In this document: positions 1 through 13,299 of the stretch, piece after piece
How positions within the stretch are numbered: position 1 is the first letter of the stretch
Layout of the letters: each line of letters starts with the position of its first letter
Assembly: GCA_029255685.2 (NCBI GenBank)
Contig: CM055313.2
Location: 44,348,079-44,412,078 of the forward strand
DNA from: Silene conica
Lineage: Eukaryota; Streptophyta; Magnoliopsida; Caryophyllales; Caryophyllaceae
Length of the DNA: 64,000 nt
Reading direction: 5' to 3'
Notes under the pieces: model-generated
Seen by the model: only the letters and a program-made list of their open reading frames with translations
Database searches by the model: none
What the model was told of the DNA's origin: nothing
Translations under genes and position numbers: made by a program

Positions 1-1974
<1,974 letters not shown>

Positions 1975-2050
<76 letters not shown>
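1975..2050. repeat. (TA)n array between TIR element 1 and the MITE dimer
   Basis: About 76 bp of pure TA repeat. It is shared as a flank by the elements on both sides. Confidence 0.95.
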
Positions 2051-2054
<4 letters not shown>

Positions 2055-2623
2055 GGGATCCTATGAGAACCACCAATATAATGAAAACCATGAGAACTCT
2101 ACCTTACGGACTTTTTAAAAAAAATTTAATGACATATTTGGATTCGGCATGGAATTTTAAGGCTAGAGAACATATTTCTTGGTCTAGAAAATATATACTA
2201 GTGACGGAAATCAAGGCGAGATACGTTTTATTAATTTCCATGCACCTACTACCGATTTTTACGCATCTATCATTTTTGATGCACCTAGAACTCGTTTTAA
2301 TGCACGTACAACCTCTTATTTCATGCACCTAGTAATCATTTTCATGCATGTAAAACATTCCATGCACGTAGTGGTTGTTTTCGTGCATTTATAGCCGTTT
2401 TAGTACGCCTAATTGTATTTTCGTACACCAAATATTTATTTTGTTAATTAAATCAAAATTTTTTGTTTATTGATACTAAAGTGTATATTCGAATAAGTTA
2501 AACTAATGGTAAATGATCCAACGAAACATTCGAAGCGAGATATGGTGGAGATTTAGTGAGGGATCTCATGGTTCTCATTATAAGGGTGGTTCTCACCGGA
2601 TCCTGACCCAAGGTTGGAGGTTC
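2051..2623 (+). mobile_element. MITE monomer A (left arm of inverted dimer)
   Basis: 573 bp beginning AATTGGGATCCTATGAGAAC. The outer end (GGATCC..TGAGAACCACC..ATAATGA) and the inner end, read as reverse complement (GGATCCGGTGAGAACCACC..ATAATGAG), match over about 45 bp, so this arm alone is a complete TIR element. The interior is AT-rich with repeated TGCACCTA/GCATG-type words and no credible coding sequence. It is mirrored by monomer B. Confidence 0.8.
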
Positions 2624-2638
2624 TTATAAGAGGGATTC
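2624..2638. other. 15-nt centre of the MITE palindrome
   Basis: Short asymmetric spacer between the two 573-bp arms. The adjoining inner tails (GGTTGGAGGTTC and its complement GAACCTCCAACC) are outside the MITE TIRs but inside the palindrome, so the inverted duplication included a little flanking DNA. Confidence 0.75.
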
Positions 2639-3211
2639 GAACCTCCAACCTTGGGTCAGGATCCGGTGAGAACCACCCTTATAATGAGAACCATGAGAAC
2701 CCTCACTAAATCTCCACCATATCTCGCTTCGAATGTTTCGTTGGATCATTTACCATTAGTTTAACTTATTCGAATATACACTTTAGTATCAATAAACAAA
2801 AAATTTTGATTTAATTAACAAAATAAATATTTGGTGTACGAAAATACAATTAGGCGTACTAAAACGGCTATAAATGCACGAAAACAACCACTACGTGCAT
2901 GGAATGTTTTACATGCATGAAAATGATTACTAGGTGCATGAAATAAGAGGTTGTACGTGCATTAAAACGAGTTCTAGGTGCATCAAAAATGATAGATGCG
3001 TAAAAATCGGTAGTAGGCGCATGGAAATTAATAAAACGTATCTCACCTTGATTTTCGTCACTATTATATATTTTCTAGACCAAGAAATATGTTCTCTAGC
3101 CTTAAAATTCTATGTCGAATCCAAATATGTCATTAATTTTTTTTTAAAAAGTCCGTAAGGTAGAGTTCTCATGGTTCTCATTATATTGGTGGTTCTCATA
3201 TGATCCCAATT
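2639..3211 (-). mobile_element. MITE monomer B (right arm of inverted dimer)
   Basis: 573 bp that is the near-perfect reverse complement of monomer A, ending in GATCCCAATT before a third TA array. Only scattered substitutions distinguish the arms. The two arms with the 15-nt centre could fold into one long hairpin, and a transcript across it would be double-stranded for over 500 bp. Confidence 0.8.

Positions 3212-3299
<88 letters not shown>
3212..3299. repeat. (TA)n array, right flank of MITE dimer
   Basis: TA dinucleotide array of about 88 bp. It lies in what would be intron 2 of the XTH gene on the minus strand. Confidence 0.95.
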
Positions 3300-3303
<4 letters not shown>

Positions 3304-3354
3304 TAAAGCGGTGGAAACTTCGTTTAAAGAGGGAAGAGGGCAATTAGTACTCAC

Positions 3355-4154
3355 ATAGAAAGCGGTGACGGTCCCAGCCGAATCTCCAGGCACCATCTTG
3401 ATACGCATGCTAAAGTGACCGAACAGATACGAACCCTTAGACTGAAAGCCCGTCCCTGCCATATGTGAAGTAATATGTATGGTTAATGTTGAGGATATTC
3501 AAGTATCCAGGGGCGAACCCAGGAATGAATATTTGGGGTAGCAAAAAAAAATTAAAAAGAGAAAATGCAAGTAGTGGGGTTCGAACTCGGGCCAATTGGT
3601 AGGAAACCAAAATGTTTACCATTGAACCACAAGTTGTTTATTGCTTATTTAATGAGATACCACTTACTTATCTATGATTCACCAATATTTGGGGTAGCAA
3701 AAATCCGTCATCTAAACCAATTTTTTTAAGTTTGGGGTAGCGGCCGCCACCCCTTGCTACAAGGTGGTTTCGCCCCTGCAAGTATCCAATAGGGGGCACA
3801 GAGTCTGAGAAGTGTAATGGACTATGTAGGAGTGTATTCTGTATTGTGTATTGTGTATTGTGTATTGCAATGAATATGGTACTATGATGTTACTAAAAGA
3901 CAATAAAACTAGATCTAAATAAATAAAATGAAGAAATGTGAGCAAGTAGAAAAGAAGCATATACCAGTGTATTTGTCAAGCATAAGTTGAATATCAGAGC
4001 CGCCATTAGAGTAGTTGATATGGTCGAAAGCCCATGTTGGTATATAATTTCTTCCAAATGGTACGTCCACTGGTTTCTTAGGGGCAGCACCCATTACTCC
4101 CATTATTATACACATTAGTAGTATAATTCTCATCTTTTCATTACATCCTCTCAT
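3355..4154 (-). CDS. XTH4/5-like xyloglucan endotransglucosylase/hydrolase, N-terminal exons only
   Basis: Minus-strand gene with two coding exons: 4154-3965 and 3455-3355. The first donor is ACTG|GTATAT; the acceptor CAG|GGACGG restores the frame to read [20 protein letters not shown]. The second donor is TTCTAT|GTGAGT, directly after GTVTAFY. This intron position and residues such as [17 protein letters not shown] and [11 protein letters not shown] are typical of the GH16 XTH family, closest in my memory to Arabidopsis XTH4/XTH5. A hydrophobic signal peptide follows either ATG at 4154 or ATG at 4133; the first gives a seven-residue longer start. Family members cut and rejoin xyloglucan in the cell wall. 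The exon with the catalytic DEIDFEFLG motif and the C-terminal domain are not in the window, so either intron 2 exceeds 3.3 kb and is full of mobile DNA, or the gene is truncated. Confidence 0.85.
3508..3778. mobile_element. hAT-type MITE in XTH intron 1
   Basis: 271 bp with terminal inverted repeats CAGGGGCGAA / TTCGCCCCTG and a perfect 8-bp target-site duplication CAAGTATC (3500-3507 and 3779-3786). TIR sequence and 8-bp TSD fit the hAT superfamily. There is no coding capacity. It carries three GGGGTAGC-type words and a GGTTCGAACTC word that resembles a tRNA B box. It lies within intron 1, so the exons are not disturbed. Confidence 0.85.
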
Positions 4155-4165
4155 TTTCCCCTCCC

Positions 4166-4300
4166 CTGCAATTAATGAATGACCCAGTAAATAACAAGAA
4201 GAATTAGTTTCCATTCTATCCAAACAACTCAATCCGTAATTAACCGAATAATGTATAATTTGATCTAAATACAACAAAATGCTATCAAATCTTGATGCAC

Positions 4301-4346
<46 letters not shown>

Positions 4347-4599
4347 TAATAATAATTTATTTAAAGGGTTTTAAATACCCATTAACTAGAAACTCTAGTA
4401 CTAAACCCTTGTTTTATGTATATAATATGAGATGAGAAACTGATTGGAACATACAACCACTAGAACAAAACCTCAGCTCGTCGACCAATATCACCAAATA
4501 AACTACACAACCAATATCACCAAATAAACAGACATCTATAGATTCTACGATAATGTAAGGTATAATAAGATAAACACAAATTGACAATATAGGAATTAC
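4166..4599 (-). other. Probable 5'UTR intron of the XTH gene
   Basis: On the minus strand a donor GAG|GTAATT ends at 4600 and an acceptor TTGCAG ends at 4166, eleven bases before the ATG at 4154. The stretch between is AT-rich with an (AAT)n microsatellite. A leader intron is inferred from splice-like signals only; cDNA is needed. Confidence 0.5.
4311..4357. repeat. (AAT)n microsatellite
   Basis: Trinucleotide array in the inferred 5'UTR intron of the XTH gene. Confidence 0.9.
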
Positions 4600-4717
4600 C
4601 TCGAAGGAAATACAATGATAAAAAATACTGTAGGAAAAACAGAAGAGAGAGAGAACAAGGGGTAGATTGAAGAATAAAATAATTGGTGTGGTCTGGTGTG
4701 GTGTGGTGTGGTGTCTG

Positions 4718-4724
4718 CTTTATA
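4718..4724 (-). promoter_or_regulatory. TATA box of the XTH gene
   Basis: GTATAAAG on the minus strand, followed about 25-35 bases downstream by a CA/CT-rich leader (CCACACCACACC, then TTCTCTCTCTCTTC), as is common for plant transcription starts. The inferred start is near 4690. Confidence 0.6.
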
Positions 4725-5054
4725 CAGGCGTGAATTTGAACATTAGTGCACTGACTTGGAATATAGCTAATGTCTTGTGCTTCGTGCACGGCTGTTTCTG
4801 TGTTGCACCTCTTTTAAACCTTGTATTTCTTCACACTTGTTTGGTAACTATGCTTTAATCGTCGGATCCATGTATTCTCGCACCACCACATAAACTATGT
4901 AAGTCACTCCTTCAAGGGCTGCAGTGGCCAAAAGCTTTAAGATTTAACTAAGTTACCACGGGACTAACCCTAGTTGTTTTGTATTTCTTCACACTTATTT
5001 GCTCTATTATTGTTGACTATCGTTTTGTTCTTCCTGGCTTATTTTCAACTCGTT
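4725..5054. other. XTH upstream region
   Basis: Sequence upstream of the TATA box on the minus strand. No ORF or further element recognised. This is where the promoter would lie. Confidence 0.4.
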
Positions 5055-5186
5055 TCAGTTCAACTCAGCTCTATTCAGTTTAGTTCAGTTTAGTTCAGTT
5101 TAGTTCAGTTCAGCTCAGTTCAGTTCAGTTCAGTTCAGTTCAATTCAATTCAGTTCAGCTTCATTTAATTAATTTCAGTTCAGCTC
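5055..5186. repeat. (CAGTT)n pentanucleotide array
   Basis: Imperfect tandem array of CAGTT with variants such as TAGTT, CAATT and CAGCT, about 130 bp. Confidence 0.85.
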
Positions 5187-5207
5187 GACTTTATTAAGTA
5201 CATCCCA

Positions 5208-5263
<56 letters not shown>

Positions 5264-5383
5264 TTATTTATTTATTTATTATTCTAGTTATTATTATTAA
5301 TTAATAATTATTATTATGATTATTATTGTTGTTTTTGTTGTTGTTTTTATCATTTCTTCTTCTTCTTCTTCTTCTTATTATTA

Positions 5384-5437
<54 letters not shown>

Positions 5438-5440
5438 TAT
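5208..5440. repeat. Compound (TTA)n / (TTTA)n / (TTC)n / (TA)n microsatellite
   Basis: Two (TTA)n blocks separated by TTTA and CTT repeats, ending in ATATATATAT immediately before the Sirevirus LTR. The last five bases, TATAT, are the target-site duplication of that element. Confidence 0.9.
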
Positions 5441-6965
5441 TGTTGAGTAATATATTCTATATAAGTAATATATTGTTTTATGTTTTAATAATGACAAGTC
5501 TAGGTGATTATATTTTATATGCATATGCGTGTAATCGTGCGGTTAAGTGTACAGTTAATTATAGAGCGAAGATCATAGTTTAGTAAAGTATAATTCAATC
5601 GAAGATTGCAAGAATGATCAAGCTCATGTCAAGTGTCAAGTCTTTTTGAAGATTTACAAGACAAAAGCTTCATTACAAGATCAAGAGTTCTTAAGTTATA
5701 AGTCATATCTATAACTATTGAAGAAATGAGATTTGCGTGGAATAAGTCAAAGCGTGAAGATTTATGCGTGCTATTAATATATTATTATATATTAATTTAG
5801 TAATCTTATAAACGGTTTTAAAATAGAAATATTCTTTTGTTAACAAGAATTAGAGTATTTATCTTATGAGGTAAATATTAATTCTAAAATACTAAGGATA
5901 TTATTTTAACCGTTGTTGTCAAAATCTAAATTCCTAGGGAAACGTGCTTCGAGAAATATGTCTCGAAGAGCGTGATCTATGAAGCACACGTTGGGACGTG
6001 CGTGGGGAAGCGTGTCAAGGAAGTATTCCTTACGTTTCCTACACAACTACTAACATGTTTCATATTATCTTTATGGTTAGTTAAATAAATAAATTTGTTT
6101 ATTTAATCTACTTAAAGATTAACTAGGATTTTATTAAAGATATAATTTATTATATTATTGACAAGAATTAGGATTTGATTCAAAGTAGGATTCTATATTT
6201 TATGGTATAAGATGTTTCCTAAATCAAATAGGATTGTGGAAATATTATCTTATGTCTTAAATTAATATTATCTTATTAGAGTCCTTTCCTAATTCATATA
6301 AGATTAAGTTTTAAATATTACCTAGAATTAGTATTCTAGATAAAGTAATATTCCTAAACTATCTAGTATTCAACCTAGATCTAAATTACTATATATATGC
6401 ATCATATTTCACGTTCAAGACTATCGATTAACACGAGCCTCACGCAATTCAAGAATCAAACGGACGTAGTCTCTCACACGTCTCGATACTCGTACCAATA
6501 ATTGTCAAATTTCGTAATCAAGACTACAAGCATTAAAAAAGAGTTTCAAGCATTCAAGATCATCAAATATAAGAAGTTGTTAAAAGTTTATCTTACTTAC
6601 TTAAGATAGATTCGAGTATTTAGCGGTACTCATTGTAAACAAGTATTTAACGGTACTTGTCGTAGCTAGATATTTAACGGTATCTAGATTGAGTTGTGAC
6701 TAACATCAAAGTCGCACGAGTGGGTTGATAAAATTGTAATCCGGAGAAGGTACTAATTTTATTAATCGAGAAAAGTGGACGTAGGTTTCGATTTGTGAAA
6801 CTGAACCACTTCAAAAGATCGTGTCTCCTTTATTTTATTGTTCTTACTCGTTATTTGCTATTACTTCGTCACAACAACTCACATCGAAGAAGAATCGAAA
6901 AAGTTGGCATACTCAATTCACCCCCCCCCCCCTTCTTGAGTATATCTAGGTCAATAGACTCTTCA
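5441..6965 (+). repeat. 5' LTR of the Sirevirus-type element
   Basis: 1525 bp, starting TGTTGAGTAA and ending GACTCTTCA. It contains a 12-bp poly-C run near the end (15 in the 3' LTR). Confidence 0.93.
6389..6400 (+). promoter_or_regulatory. Putative TATA box in the 5' LTR
   Basis: CTATATATATGC about 570 bp before the LTR end, followed by a non-AT-rich leader. This is the best U3/R promoter candidate; the same sequence is in the 3' LTR. Confidence 0.45.
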
Positions 6966-6981
6966 ATTGGTATCAGAGCCT
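6966..6981 (+). other. Primer binding site (initiator tRNA-Met)
   Basis: ATTGGTATCAGAGCC immediately after the LTR end. It is complementary to the 3' end of plant initiator tRNA-Met, the usual primer for minus-strand DNA synthesis. Confidence 0.9.
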
Positions 6982-7032
6982 CGTGCTCTTGAAAGCCTTA
7001 CAGCTTGAGATTGATCCTTCTATTGACTTCCA

Positions 7033-9354
7033 ATGGATTCAAAATACCTTAAGTGTCCTATCTTCGATGGAAAGAACTATAGCTTGTGGAAGAACATGAT
7101 GACCCATTACATCAAAGGATGTGATTGGGAATGCTGGAAGATAATACAAAACGGACCAAAGAAGATCTTGGTTGCCTCTGCAAATGGAACCACATATGAG
7201 AAACCAGAAAGTGACTATGTGGAAGCTGATTACAAGATTGCTGAGAAAAATTCAAAAGCCATGAGTCTACTTCAAAACGGTATGATTACTTCCGAATTTG
7301 ATCGCTTCTCCTCTTGCAATTCAGCTAAAGAAATATGGGATGGCCTAGAACTTGCCTACGAAGGTACCTCCGCAGTCAGGAAACATCGTATAGACTTGCT
7401 TATTCAACGATATGAACTTTTCACTATGGAAAAGAATGAATCGATTGATAGCATGTCTGCACGATTCTCCTGCATACTTAATGAACTGCGGAACCTTGGT
7501 AGGAAGTATGATTCTGAGGACATAGTCAGAAAGGTCCTTAGAAGCCTTACCAAAAAGTGGCAACCAAAAGTCACTGCAATTGAAGAAGCTCGTGATCTCA
7601 CGACCATGACTTATCAAGAACTCATTGGATCTCTAATGGCTCATGAGATCATGCTAAATAGAGATGACGATGATCATCCTAAAAGTAAAAGCATTGCACT
7701 ACAAGCCTCTACAAGTGGAGAATGCGAACCTGAACTGGAAGATGAAACAGTTCTCTTCGCAAGACGCTTTAAAAAGGCAGCCTTCAAAGGGAGATTTACC
7801 AAATCCAATAATAAAGCAAACGATAAGAAAAAGAATGACTCTAAGCAAACCTTTTTCAAGCAAGGGTGCTTCAAATGTGGTGATCAAGGGCATATGATCA
7901 AGGACTGTCCAAGCTGGGACAAAATTAAAGACAAATCCAAACGAGATAAGACCAAGACTGAATTCAAGAAGGTTATGCTCGCATCTTGCTGGGGAGAATT
8001 AGATTCCGAAGATGACGAAGACTCAGAAGAAGAGGAAGTCGCTAACCTGTGCCTAAGCAACATCAGTTTGGATCTAATCTCCGACGATCATGACTCATCA
8101 CAATTTTGCCTCTACGGAGAATCTGATTCAGAGGATGAAGACCAAGAGGTAAATTTTTCGCAGCTTAAGAGTCAAGTCAAAAATTTATCTAAGTCTGCTT
8201 TAATTAATTATTTCGAACAAACCCTAGATCAATGTCACGAACAAAGTCTTGAATTAGACGAGCTGAAAGAACAGATTCTTGATATTGCTGAGGAAAATCA
8301 ACTCCTAAAGGCCAAAGCTAAGAAACTGAAATCCAAGGTTAACATTGATACAAATGTTAAATTGGAAACAGTAATGTCTGAGAAGAAAATTCTTGAGTCT
8401 AAAGTTACAGCCAATGAAGCTGTAATCTCAAAATTAAAACTCAACATCAAAGAGCTTGAATCTAAGATTATAGCCAATGAAGCTATAACCTCAGATCTAA
8501 AAAGGTCTAATGAACTTCTAAAGAGTAAATCTACACCAGTTGTTGTAGATGAAACTCATCTAGAAGAAGTTGAAATCCTCGAGCAAAAAATCATGGATCT
8601 AGAATTCAACTTATCCAAAGTTAAAAAGGAACATGCGCAAATCGTGTTCAATTTTAATAAAGACATTCAAGACTTGAAAGATCATAACAATGTTGACCAT
8701 TCCTCCTGCATAAAAGAAATAGATTCCTTAAAAGACCTTCTTCTTCATGCTCGTAAGGTTCATGAAAAATGGGAAGGAAGTACTAACGTACTGAACTTCC
8801 TAACTGAACAATCTGATAACAACATGAAGATGGGTCTAGGACATGAGTGTTATGGTAGGAGAGACCACTCTAAATGTCAACAAAAACCTGATGAACGTGA
8901 CTTTAGAAAAAGGAAGTATGTAGACTTGCCTGAATATATAATTTGCACTTACTGTGGTCACACTGGACACCTAAAAGAAAACTGTGTAAAACACGCACTT
9001 GACTTCAAAACTGGAGTCAAATTTGTAAAATCTCTAGGTATACCAAATGATTCCATATCTATTATTGACAGTGAGGAAGGTAATGAAAAGGTTGAGGAAA
9101 GAAATAATGACCATAGATGGTTCTATGACATGTCCTTTAATTACGCAGAAAAGAAAAATAGAACCAACCAAACTCCTAAACCCACGACCTACAAGAAACA
9201 AAACCCAAAGACTCACACTAGACCAACAAAACCTAACTACCACAGATACAAAAGACCTATAGTGAGACAAGTCTGGGTTAAAAAGGAAGATGTTTTTATT
9301 ATTACTAACTCAAAAGGACCCAAGTATGCTTGGGTACCTAAGTCCTGTCTTTAA
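7033..9354 (+). CDS. gag: Gag of the Sirevirus-type element
   Basis: 773 residues, starting at the first ATG after the primer site. Residues 1-210 match the plant Copia gag (UBN2-type) fold region, for example [12 protein letters not shown] and the LLIQRYELF region. Two CCHC zinc knuckles are present: C279-C282-H287-C292 and C638-C641-H646-C651. Between them are an acidic stretch (about 322-372) and a long Leu/Lys/Glu-rich predicted coiled coil (about 375-580). It would assemble the particle and bind genomic RNA. The end, [10 protein letters not shown], is a motif that in related elements runs on into the protease; here it meets TAA at 9352. Length and intactness suggest a functional protein. 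Confidence 0.88.
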   Translation: MDSKYLKCPIFDGKNYSLWKNMMTHYIKGCDWECWKIIQNGPKKILVASANGTTYEKPESDYVEADYKIAEKNSKAMSLLQNGMITSEFDRFSSCNSAKEIWDGLELAYEGTSAVRKHRIDLLIQRYELFTMEKNESIDSMSARFSCILNELRNLGRKYDSEDIVRKVLRSLTKKWQPKVTAIEEARDLTTMTYQELIGSLMAHEIMLNRDDDDHPKSKSIALQASTSGECEPELEDETVLFARRFKKAAFKGRFTKSNNKANDKKKNDSKQTFFKQGCFKCGDQGHMIKDCPSWDKIKDKSKRDKTKTEFKKVMLASCWGELDSEDDEDSEEEEVANLCLSNISLDLISDDHDSSQFCLYGESDSEDEDQEVNFSQLKSQVKNLSKSALINYFEQTLDQCHEQSLELDELKEQILDIAEENQLLKAKAKKLKSKVNIDTNVKLETVMSEKKILESKVTANEAVISKLKLNIKELESKIIANEAITSDLKRSNELLKSKSTPVVVDETHLEEVEILEQKIMDLEFNLSKVKKEHAQIVFNFNKDIQDLKDHNNVDHSSCIKEIDSLKDLLLHARKVHEKWEGSTNVLNFLTEQSDNNMKMGLGHECYGRRDHSKCQQKPDERDFRKRKYVDLPEYIICTYCGHTGHLKENCVKHALDFKTGVKFVKSLGIPNDSISIIDSEEGNEKVEERNNDHRWFYDMSFNYAEKKNRTNQTPKPTTYKKQNPKTHTRPTKPNYHRYKRPIVRQVWVKKEDVFIITNSKGPKYAWVPKSCL

Positions 9355-9362
9355 ACTATTTT

Positions 9363-12300
9363 GTGCAGATAATCGCTAAAGAAAATAATCTATGGTACCT
9401 CGACAGTGGATGCTCCCGACACATGACAGGTAACGCCAACCTATTCACTACCTTAGAACCATTCGACGGAGGAAAAGTTACCTTCGGTGACAACAAAAAG
9501 GGAAAGGTAATAGGTGTCGGTAAGATAGGCGTCTCAGCTTCTCACTCTATTAGCGATGTATATCTGGTAAGTGGTCTTAAACATAACTTAATTAGTATAT
9601 CCCAATTATGCGACAAAGGAAACAAAGTTGTTTTTCATGCAGATATTTGTCGTATAATTATGGAAGGTACAAGTAAAGTTATTCTTGAAGGTCATAGAAA
9701 GAAAAATGTCTATATGATTGATTTAAACGTTGTGCCTACTGACTCTCTCTCATGTATGAAAGTTACGTTAGATGATCCATGTCTCTGGCATAAGAGATTT
9801 GGGCATATTAGTTCTCCTATTCTTAGCAAATTGAAGAGATGGGACTTGGTCGAAGGTCTCCCCAAGATCAGATTTGATCAAGAAAAGATGTGTGACACAT
9901 GTGCACGATGTAAACACGTCAGATCATCCTTCAAACCAAAAAGAATAGTAAGCACTAACCAAGCTCTTGATCTAGTACATATGGATCTCTGTGGCCCTAT
10001 GAAGGTAAGAAGCAGAGGCGGTTCCAGGTATGTTTTCGTTCTAGTTGATGATTATTCAAGATTTGTTTGGCCTATCTTTCTTCACTCTAAAGACGAAACA
10101 TTTGATGAATTTTTTAGTCTTATGAAACTTGTTCAAAACAAATTAAAAACTAATCTAGTAACGATTCGAACTGACCATGGAACTGAGTTTGACAACCATG
10201 CTTTTATAGAATTCTGTAAATCCAACGGTGTTGGACATAACTTCTCTGCACCTAGAACACCACAACAAAACGGAGTAGTAGAACGCATGAACAGAACCCT
10301 AGAAGACATGGCTAGAACAATGCTTCTTTGTAGTGGGCTACCTAGAAACTTTTGGGCTGAGGCTATTAGTACAGCTTGCTATATTCATAATCGTGCTATG
10401 ATTAGACCTATCCTTAAAAAGACACCCTATGAACTTTTACGTGGTCGTAAACCTAATATATCTCATCTAAGATGTTTTGGGAGTAAATGCTTTGTTCATA
10501 ACAATGGTAAAAATCGTTTAAGCAAATTTGACCCTAGAAGTGATGAGGCAATTTTCATAGGATATTCTGATCATAGTAAAGCCTATAAAGTTTTTAACAA
10601 ACGTACTTTATGCATAGAAGAGAGCATACATGTTATCTTTGATGAGAATAATGCCTTCGACAAGCCTTTACAGGACGAAGAGGAAAACCTAGACGAACCT
10701 GACTTTAGGTTGTCAAGGGAAGATCCTCCTGAAATAGAACATAACGATGAAGGCGAAATTCAAGGAAACAATAATGAACTTGAGTTGGAAGGAAATGGTG
10801 CGAGAGATGAAACTACAGTTGATGATACTGTGGATAACTCTCAAACCAATGACTTAGAACCCAGAGTTATAGCTAATGAAGCTACAACTTTGAATCAAAA
10901 CCAAAGGGAAGAGAGCATAGTTATACCTGACTCTCCTACAAACCCTGGTTTGGATTCAGGGGGAACAAGTCAAAATCCCGAATCAAGCAGCAGCAGTGAA
11001 AACAATCAATCAAGAAACTGGAGATATAAAGGCTCTCACCCTCTGGATAATATCATAGGAAGCCTTACAGAAGGAGTTCAAACTCGAAGAAGCTTAAACA
11101 ACTTCTGTTCCTTCTACTCCTTTCTCTCCACAATTGAACCTACAAATATAAAAGAAGCACTTGCAGAACCTGACTGGATAGTCGCCATGCAAGAAGAACT
11201 ACAACAATTCGAAAGGAATAAAGTATGGCATCTTGTTCCTCGTCCTAAAGATAGATCAGTAATTGGAACAAGATGGGTATTCAGAAATAAATTAGATGAC
11301 TCTGGAGTCATCGTTCGTAATAAAGCAAGATTGGTCGTTCAAGGATACAATCAACAGGAAGGGATCGATTATGACGAAACCTTTGCTCCTGTTGCTCGTC
11401 TTGAAGCAATTCGCTTGCTCATAGCATTTGCTGCACATAAAGGAATGAAATTATTTCAAATGGATGTTAAGACTGCATTCCTTAACGGATATCTTCAGGA
11501 GGAAGTATATGTCGAACAACCTCCTGGATTTCCTGACAGCAAACTAAAAGACCATGTATACAGATTGGATAAAGCTCTATATGGGCTAAAACAGGCCCCT
11601 CGAGCATGGTACGACAGACTATCAAAATTTCTATTGGAAAGCGGATTCAAGAGAGGATCAGTAGATAAGACATTATTTCTGAAAAATGAAAATTCCGATC
11701 TACTAGTTGTACAGATCTACGTTGACGATATTATATTTGGCTCAACCAACAAAAAGTTGTGCCAATATTTTTCAGAGTTGATGACATCCGAGTTCGAGAT
11801 GAGTATGATGGGAGAATTAAAGTTCTTCCTTGGACTTCAAATTCAACAGTCGAACGAAGGAATAAAAGTACATCAACAAAAATACGTCAAAGAGCTAATA
11901 AAGAAATTCGGAATGGAATCCTCTCATCCTATGCCTACTCCAATGGTAACAGATAAGAAACTCACCAAAGACGAAGACGGTAAGTCAGTAGATGAAACTA
12001 CTTATAGAGGTATGATCGGCTCACTTCTTTATCTTACTGCAAGTCGTCCAGACATAATGTTTAGTGTCTGCGTCTGTGCTCGGTTTCAATCTGCACCAAA
12101 AGAATCACACATGATTGCGGTTAAAAGAATCTTAAGATACCTAATTGGAACATCAAAATTATATCTATGGTATCCTATGGACTGTAACTTTAACCTATTA
12201 GGATATTCAGATGCGGATTATGCAGGTTGTTCTTTAGACAGGAAAAGCACTTTTGGACTTGCGACTTTTGTTGGACCATGTATTATATCTTGGGCATCCA

Positions 12301-12662
12301 AGAAACAAAATTCAGTCGCCCTGTCAACCGCAGAAGCAGAATATATTGTAGCCGCACTGGTATGTTCCCAACTACTTTGGTTAAAACAGCAGTTACTTGA
12401 TTATGGTATTGACGTGGGATGTATACCTATACTATGTGATAATACGAGTGCTATTATAATATCTAAAAACCCGGCTCAGCACTCGAGAACAAAACACATA
12501 GAGATTAGACATCACTTTTTACGTGACCATGTAGAAAAGAAAAACATTAAGTTGGAATTTTGTAGTACGGAAAAACAATGGGCAGATATTTTTACTAAAC
12601 CTTTGGCTAGGGAACGATTTGAGACTTTACGATTGGAAATTGGTTTAATCGGTGGCACCTAA
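9363..12662 (+). CDS. pol: Pol polyprotein (PR-INT-RT-RNase H) of the Sirevirus-type element
   Basis: About 1099 residues with no ATG at the start. The frame is open from 9342 and overlaps the last 13 bases of gag in the -1 frame. Counting from the codon at 9363: protease D14-S15-G16; HHCC zinc finger H143, H148, C177, C180; integrase triad D208, D271, E307; reverse transcriptase with QMDVKTAF (D701) and YVDD (786-789); RNase H with D950, E991 or E993, D1026 and a closing ADIFTKPL. No stop or missing catalytic residue was seen, so the enzymes look intact. How pol is expressed is unclear: the sequence just before it, CTATTTTGTGCAG, resembles a 3' splice site. Confidence 0.88.
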   Translation: MQIIAKENNLWYLDSGCSRHMTGNANLFTTLEPFDGGKVTFGDNKKGKVIGVGKIGVSASHSISDVYLVSGLKHNLISISQLCDKGNKVVFHADICRIIMEGTSKVILEGHRKKNVYMIDLNVVPTDSLSCMKVTLDDPCLWHKRFGHISSPILSKLKRWDLVEGLPKIRFDQEKMCDTCARCKHVRSSFKPKRIVSTNQALDLVHMDLCGPMKVRSRGGSRYVFVLVDDYSRFVWPIFLHSKDETFDEFFSLMKLVQNKLKTNLVTIRTDHGTEFDNHAFIEFCKSNGVGHNFSAPRTPQQNGVVERMNRTLEDMARTMLLCSGLPRNFWAEAISTACYIHNRAMIRPILKKTPYELLRGRKPNISHLRCFGSKCFVHNNGKNRLSKFDPRSDEAIFIGYSDHSKAYKVFNKRTLCIEESIHVIFDENNAFDKPLQDEEENLDEPDFRLSREDPPEIEHNDEGEIQGNNNELELEGNGARDETTVDDTVDNSQTNDLEPRVIANEATTLNQNQREESIVIPDSPTNPGLDSGGTSQNPESSSSSENNQSRNWRYKGSHPLDNIIGSLTEGVQTRRSLNNFCSFYSFLSTIEPTNIKEALAEPDWIVAMQEELQQFERNKVWHLVPRPKDRSVIGTRWVFRNKLDDSGVIVRNKARLVVQGYNQQEGIDYDETFAPVARLEAIRLLIAFAAHKGMKLFQMDVKTAFLNGYLQEEVYVEQPPGFPDSKLKDHVYRLDKALYGLKQAPRAWYDRLSKFLLESGFKRGSVDKTLFLKNENSDLLVVQIYVDDIIFGSTNKKLCQYFSELMTSEFEMSMMGELKFFLGLQIQQSNEGIKVHQQKYVKELIKKFGMESSHPMPTPMVTDKKLTKDEDGKSVDETTYRGMIGSLLYLTASRPDIMFSVCVCARFQSAPKESHMIAVKRILRYLIGTSKLYLWYPMDCNFNLLGYSDADYAGCSLDRKSTFGLATFVGPCIISWASKKQNSVALSTAEAEYIVAALVCSQLLWLKQQLLDYGIDVGCIPILCDNTSAIIISKNPAQHSRTKHIEIRHHFLRDHVEKKNIKLEFCSTEKQWADIFTKPLARERFETLRLEIGLIGGT

Positions 12663-13299
12663 TCGATCTTAAGAGCTGAAAAATAACCCAATGATTGACT
12701 ATGAAAAGGACTGAATTATATGACTGTGTCCGTATATTCCGCTGCATGCCTATGTGTGTTATTTTTTATTAAATGCTCAATTTTGATTATATCTTGCTAC
12801 GTGTTATACGAACGTACACAACCAATTTCTCAGATCAAAATAATAATATTCACATATTAATAATTTATGCCCACAATATTATTATATTAATATTATATAT
12901 ATATATATATTTACGTGTCTCAGGTACGTAAATTATTATCACCATATCCCAATTATATACGTACCAAAATTTCCGTAATATCTAAACCCGTCTTATTTGT
13001 TTATCCTCCAAACTTACCCTATTTATTTCTACTACCTAACCCCCACGTGTGCCTACCCCACCATCACAAGTCTCACACTCTTTCCTCACCGTCCCCAAAT
13101 CTTACTAAAACCAAAAATTCAAGAAACCACCATTAACGCTTCATAAAACCCGTTAACCAAGCTAAAATAAAATCATTTACTCAAACACCATACTCCGACA
13201 CCAACACCCTCGCCTCCACCGTCCCCCGAACCCATTTTCCGTCACCGTTCCGAAATCAGAAGCAAGCAAGAGACGAAATTAGAAAAAGGGAAATCGTTA
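12663..13299 (+). other. Post-pol spacer, unidentified
   Basis: AT-rich with a short TATATATA run near 12896-12911, then a C-rich stretch around 13000-13240 resembling a plant 5' leader. No convincing ORF. Confidence 0.5.

Noticed and set aside
3196-3320. Open frame encoding alternating Ile-Tyr
   Set aside because: It is translation of the TA array running out of XTH exon 2; the exon ends at the GTGAGT donor at 3354.
3560-3600. GGTTCGAACTC resembling a tRNA B box, suggesting a SINE
   Set aside because: The element has hAT-type TIRs and an 8-bp TSD, no A box at the right distance and no A- or T-rich tail.
9350-9356. TTTAAAC, a classic -1 slippery heptamer at the gag-pol junction
   Set aside because: Its register is that of pol, not gag, so slippage there would not move ribosomes from gag into pol.
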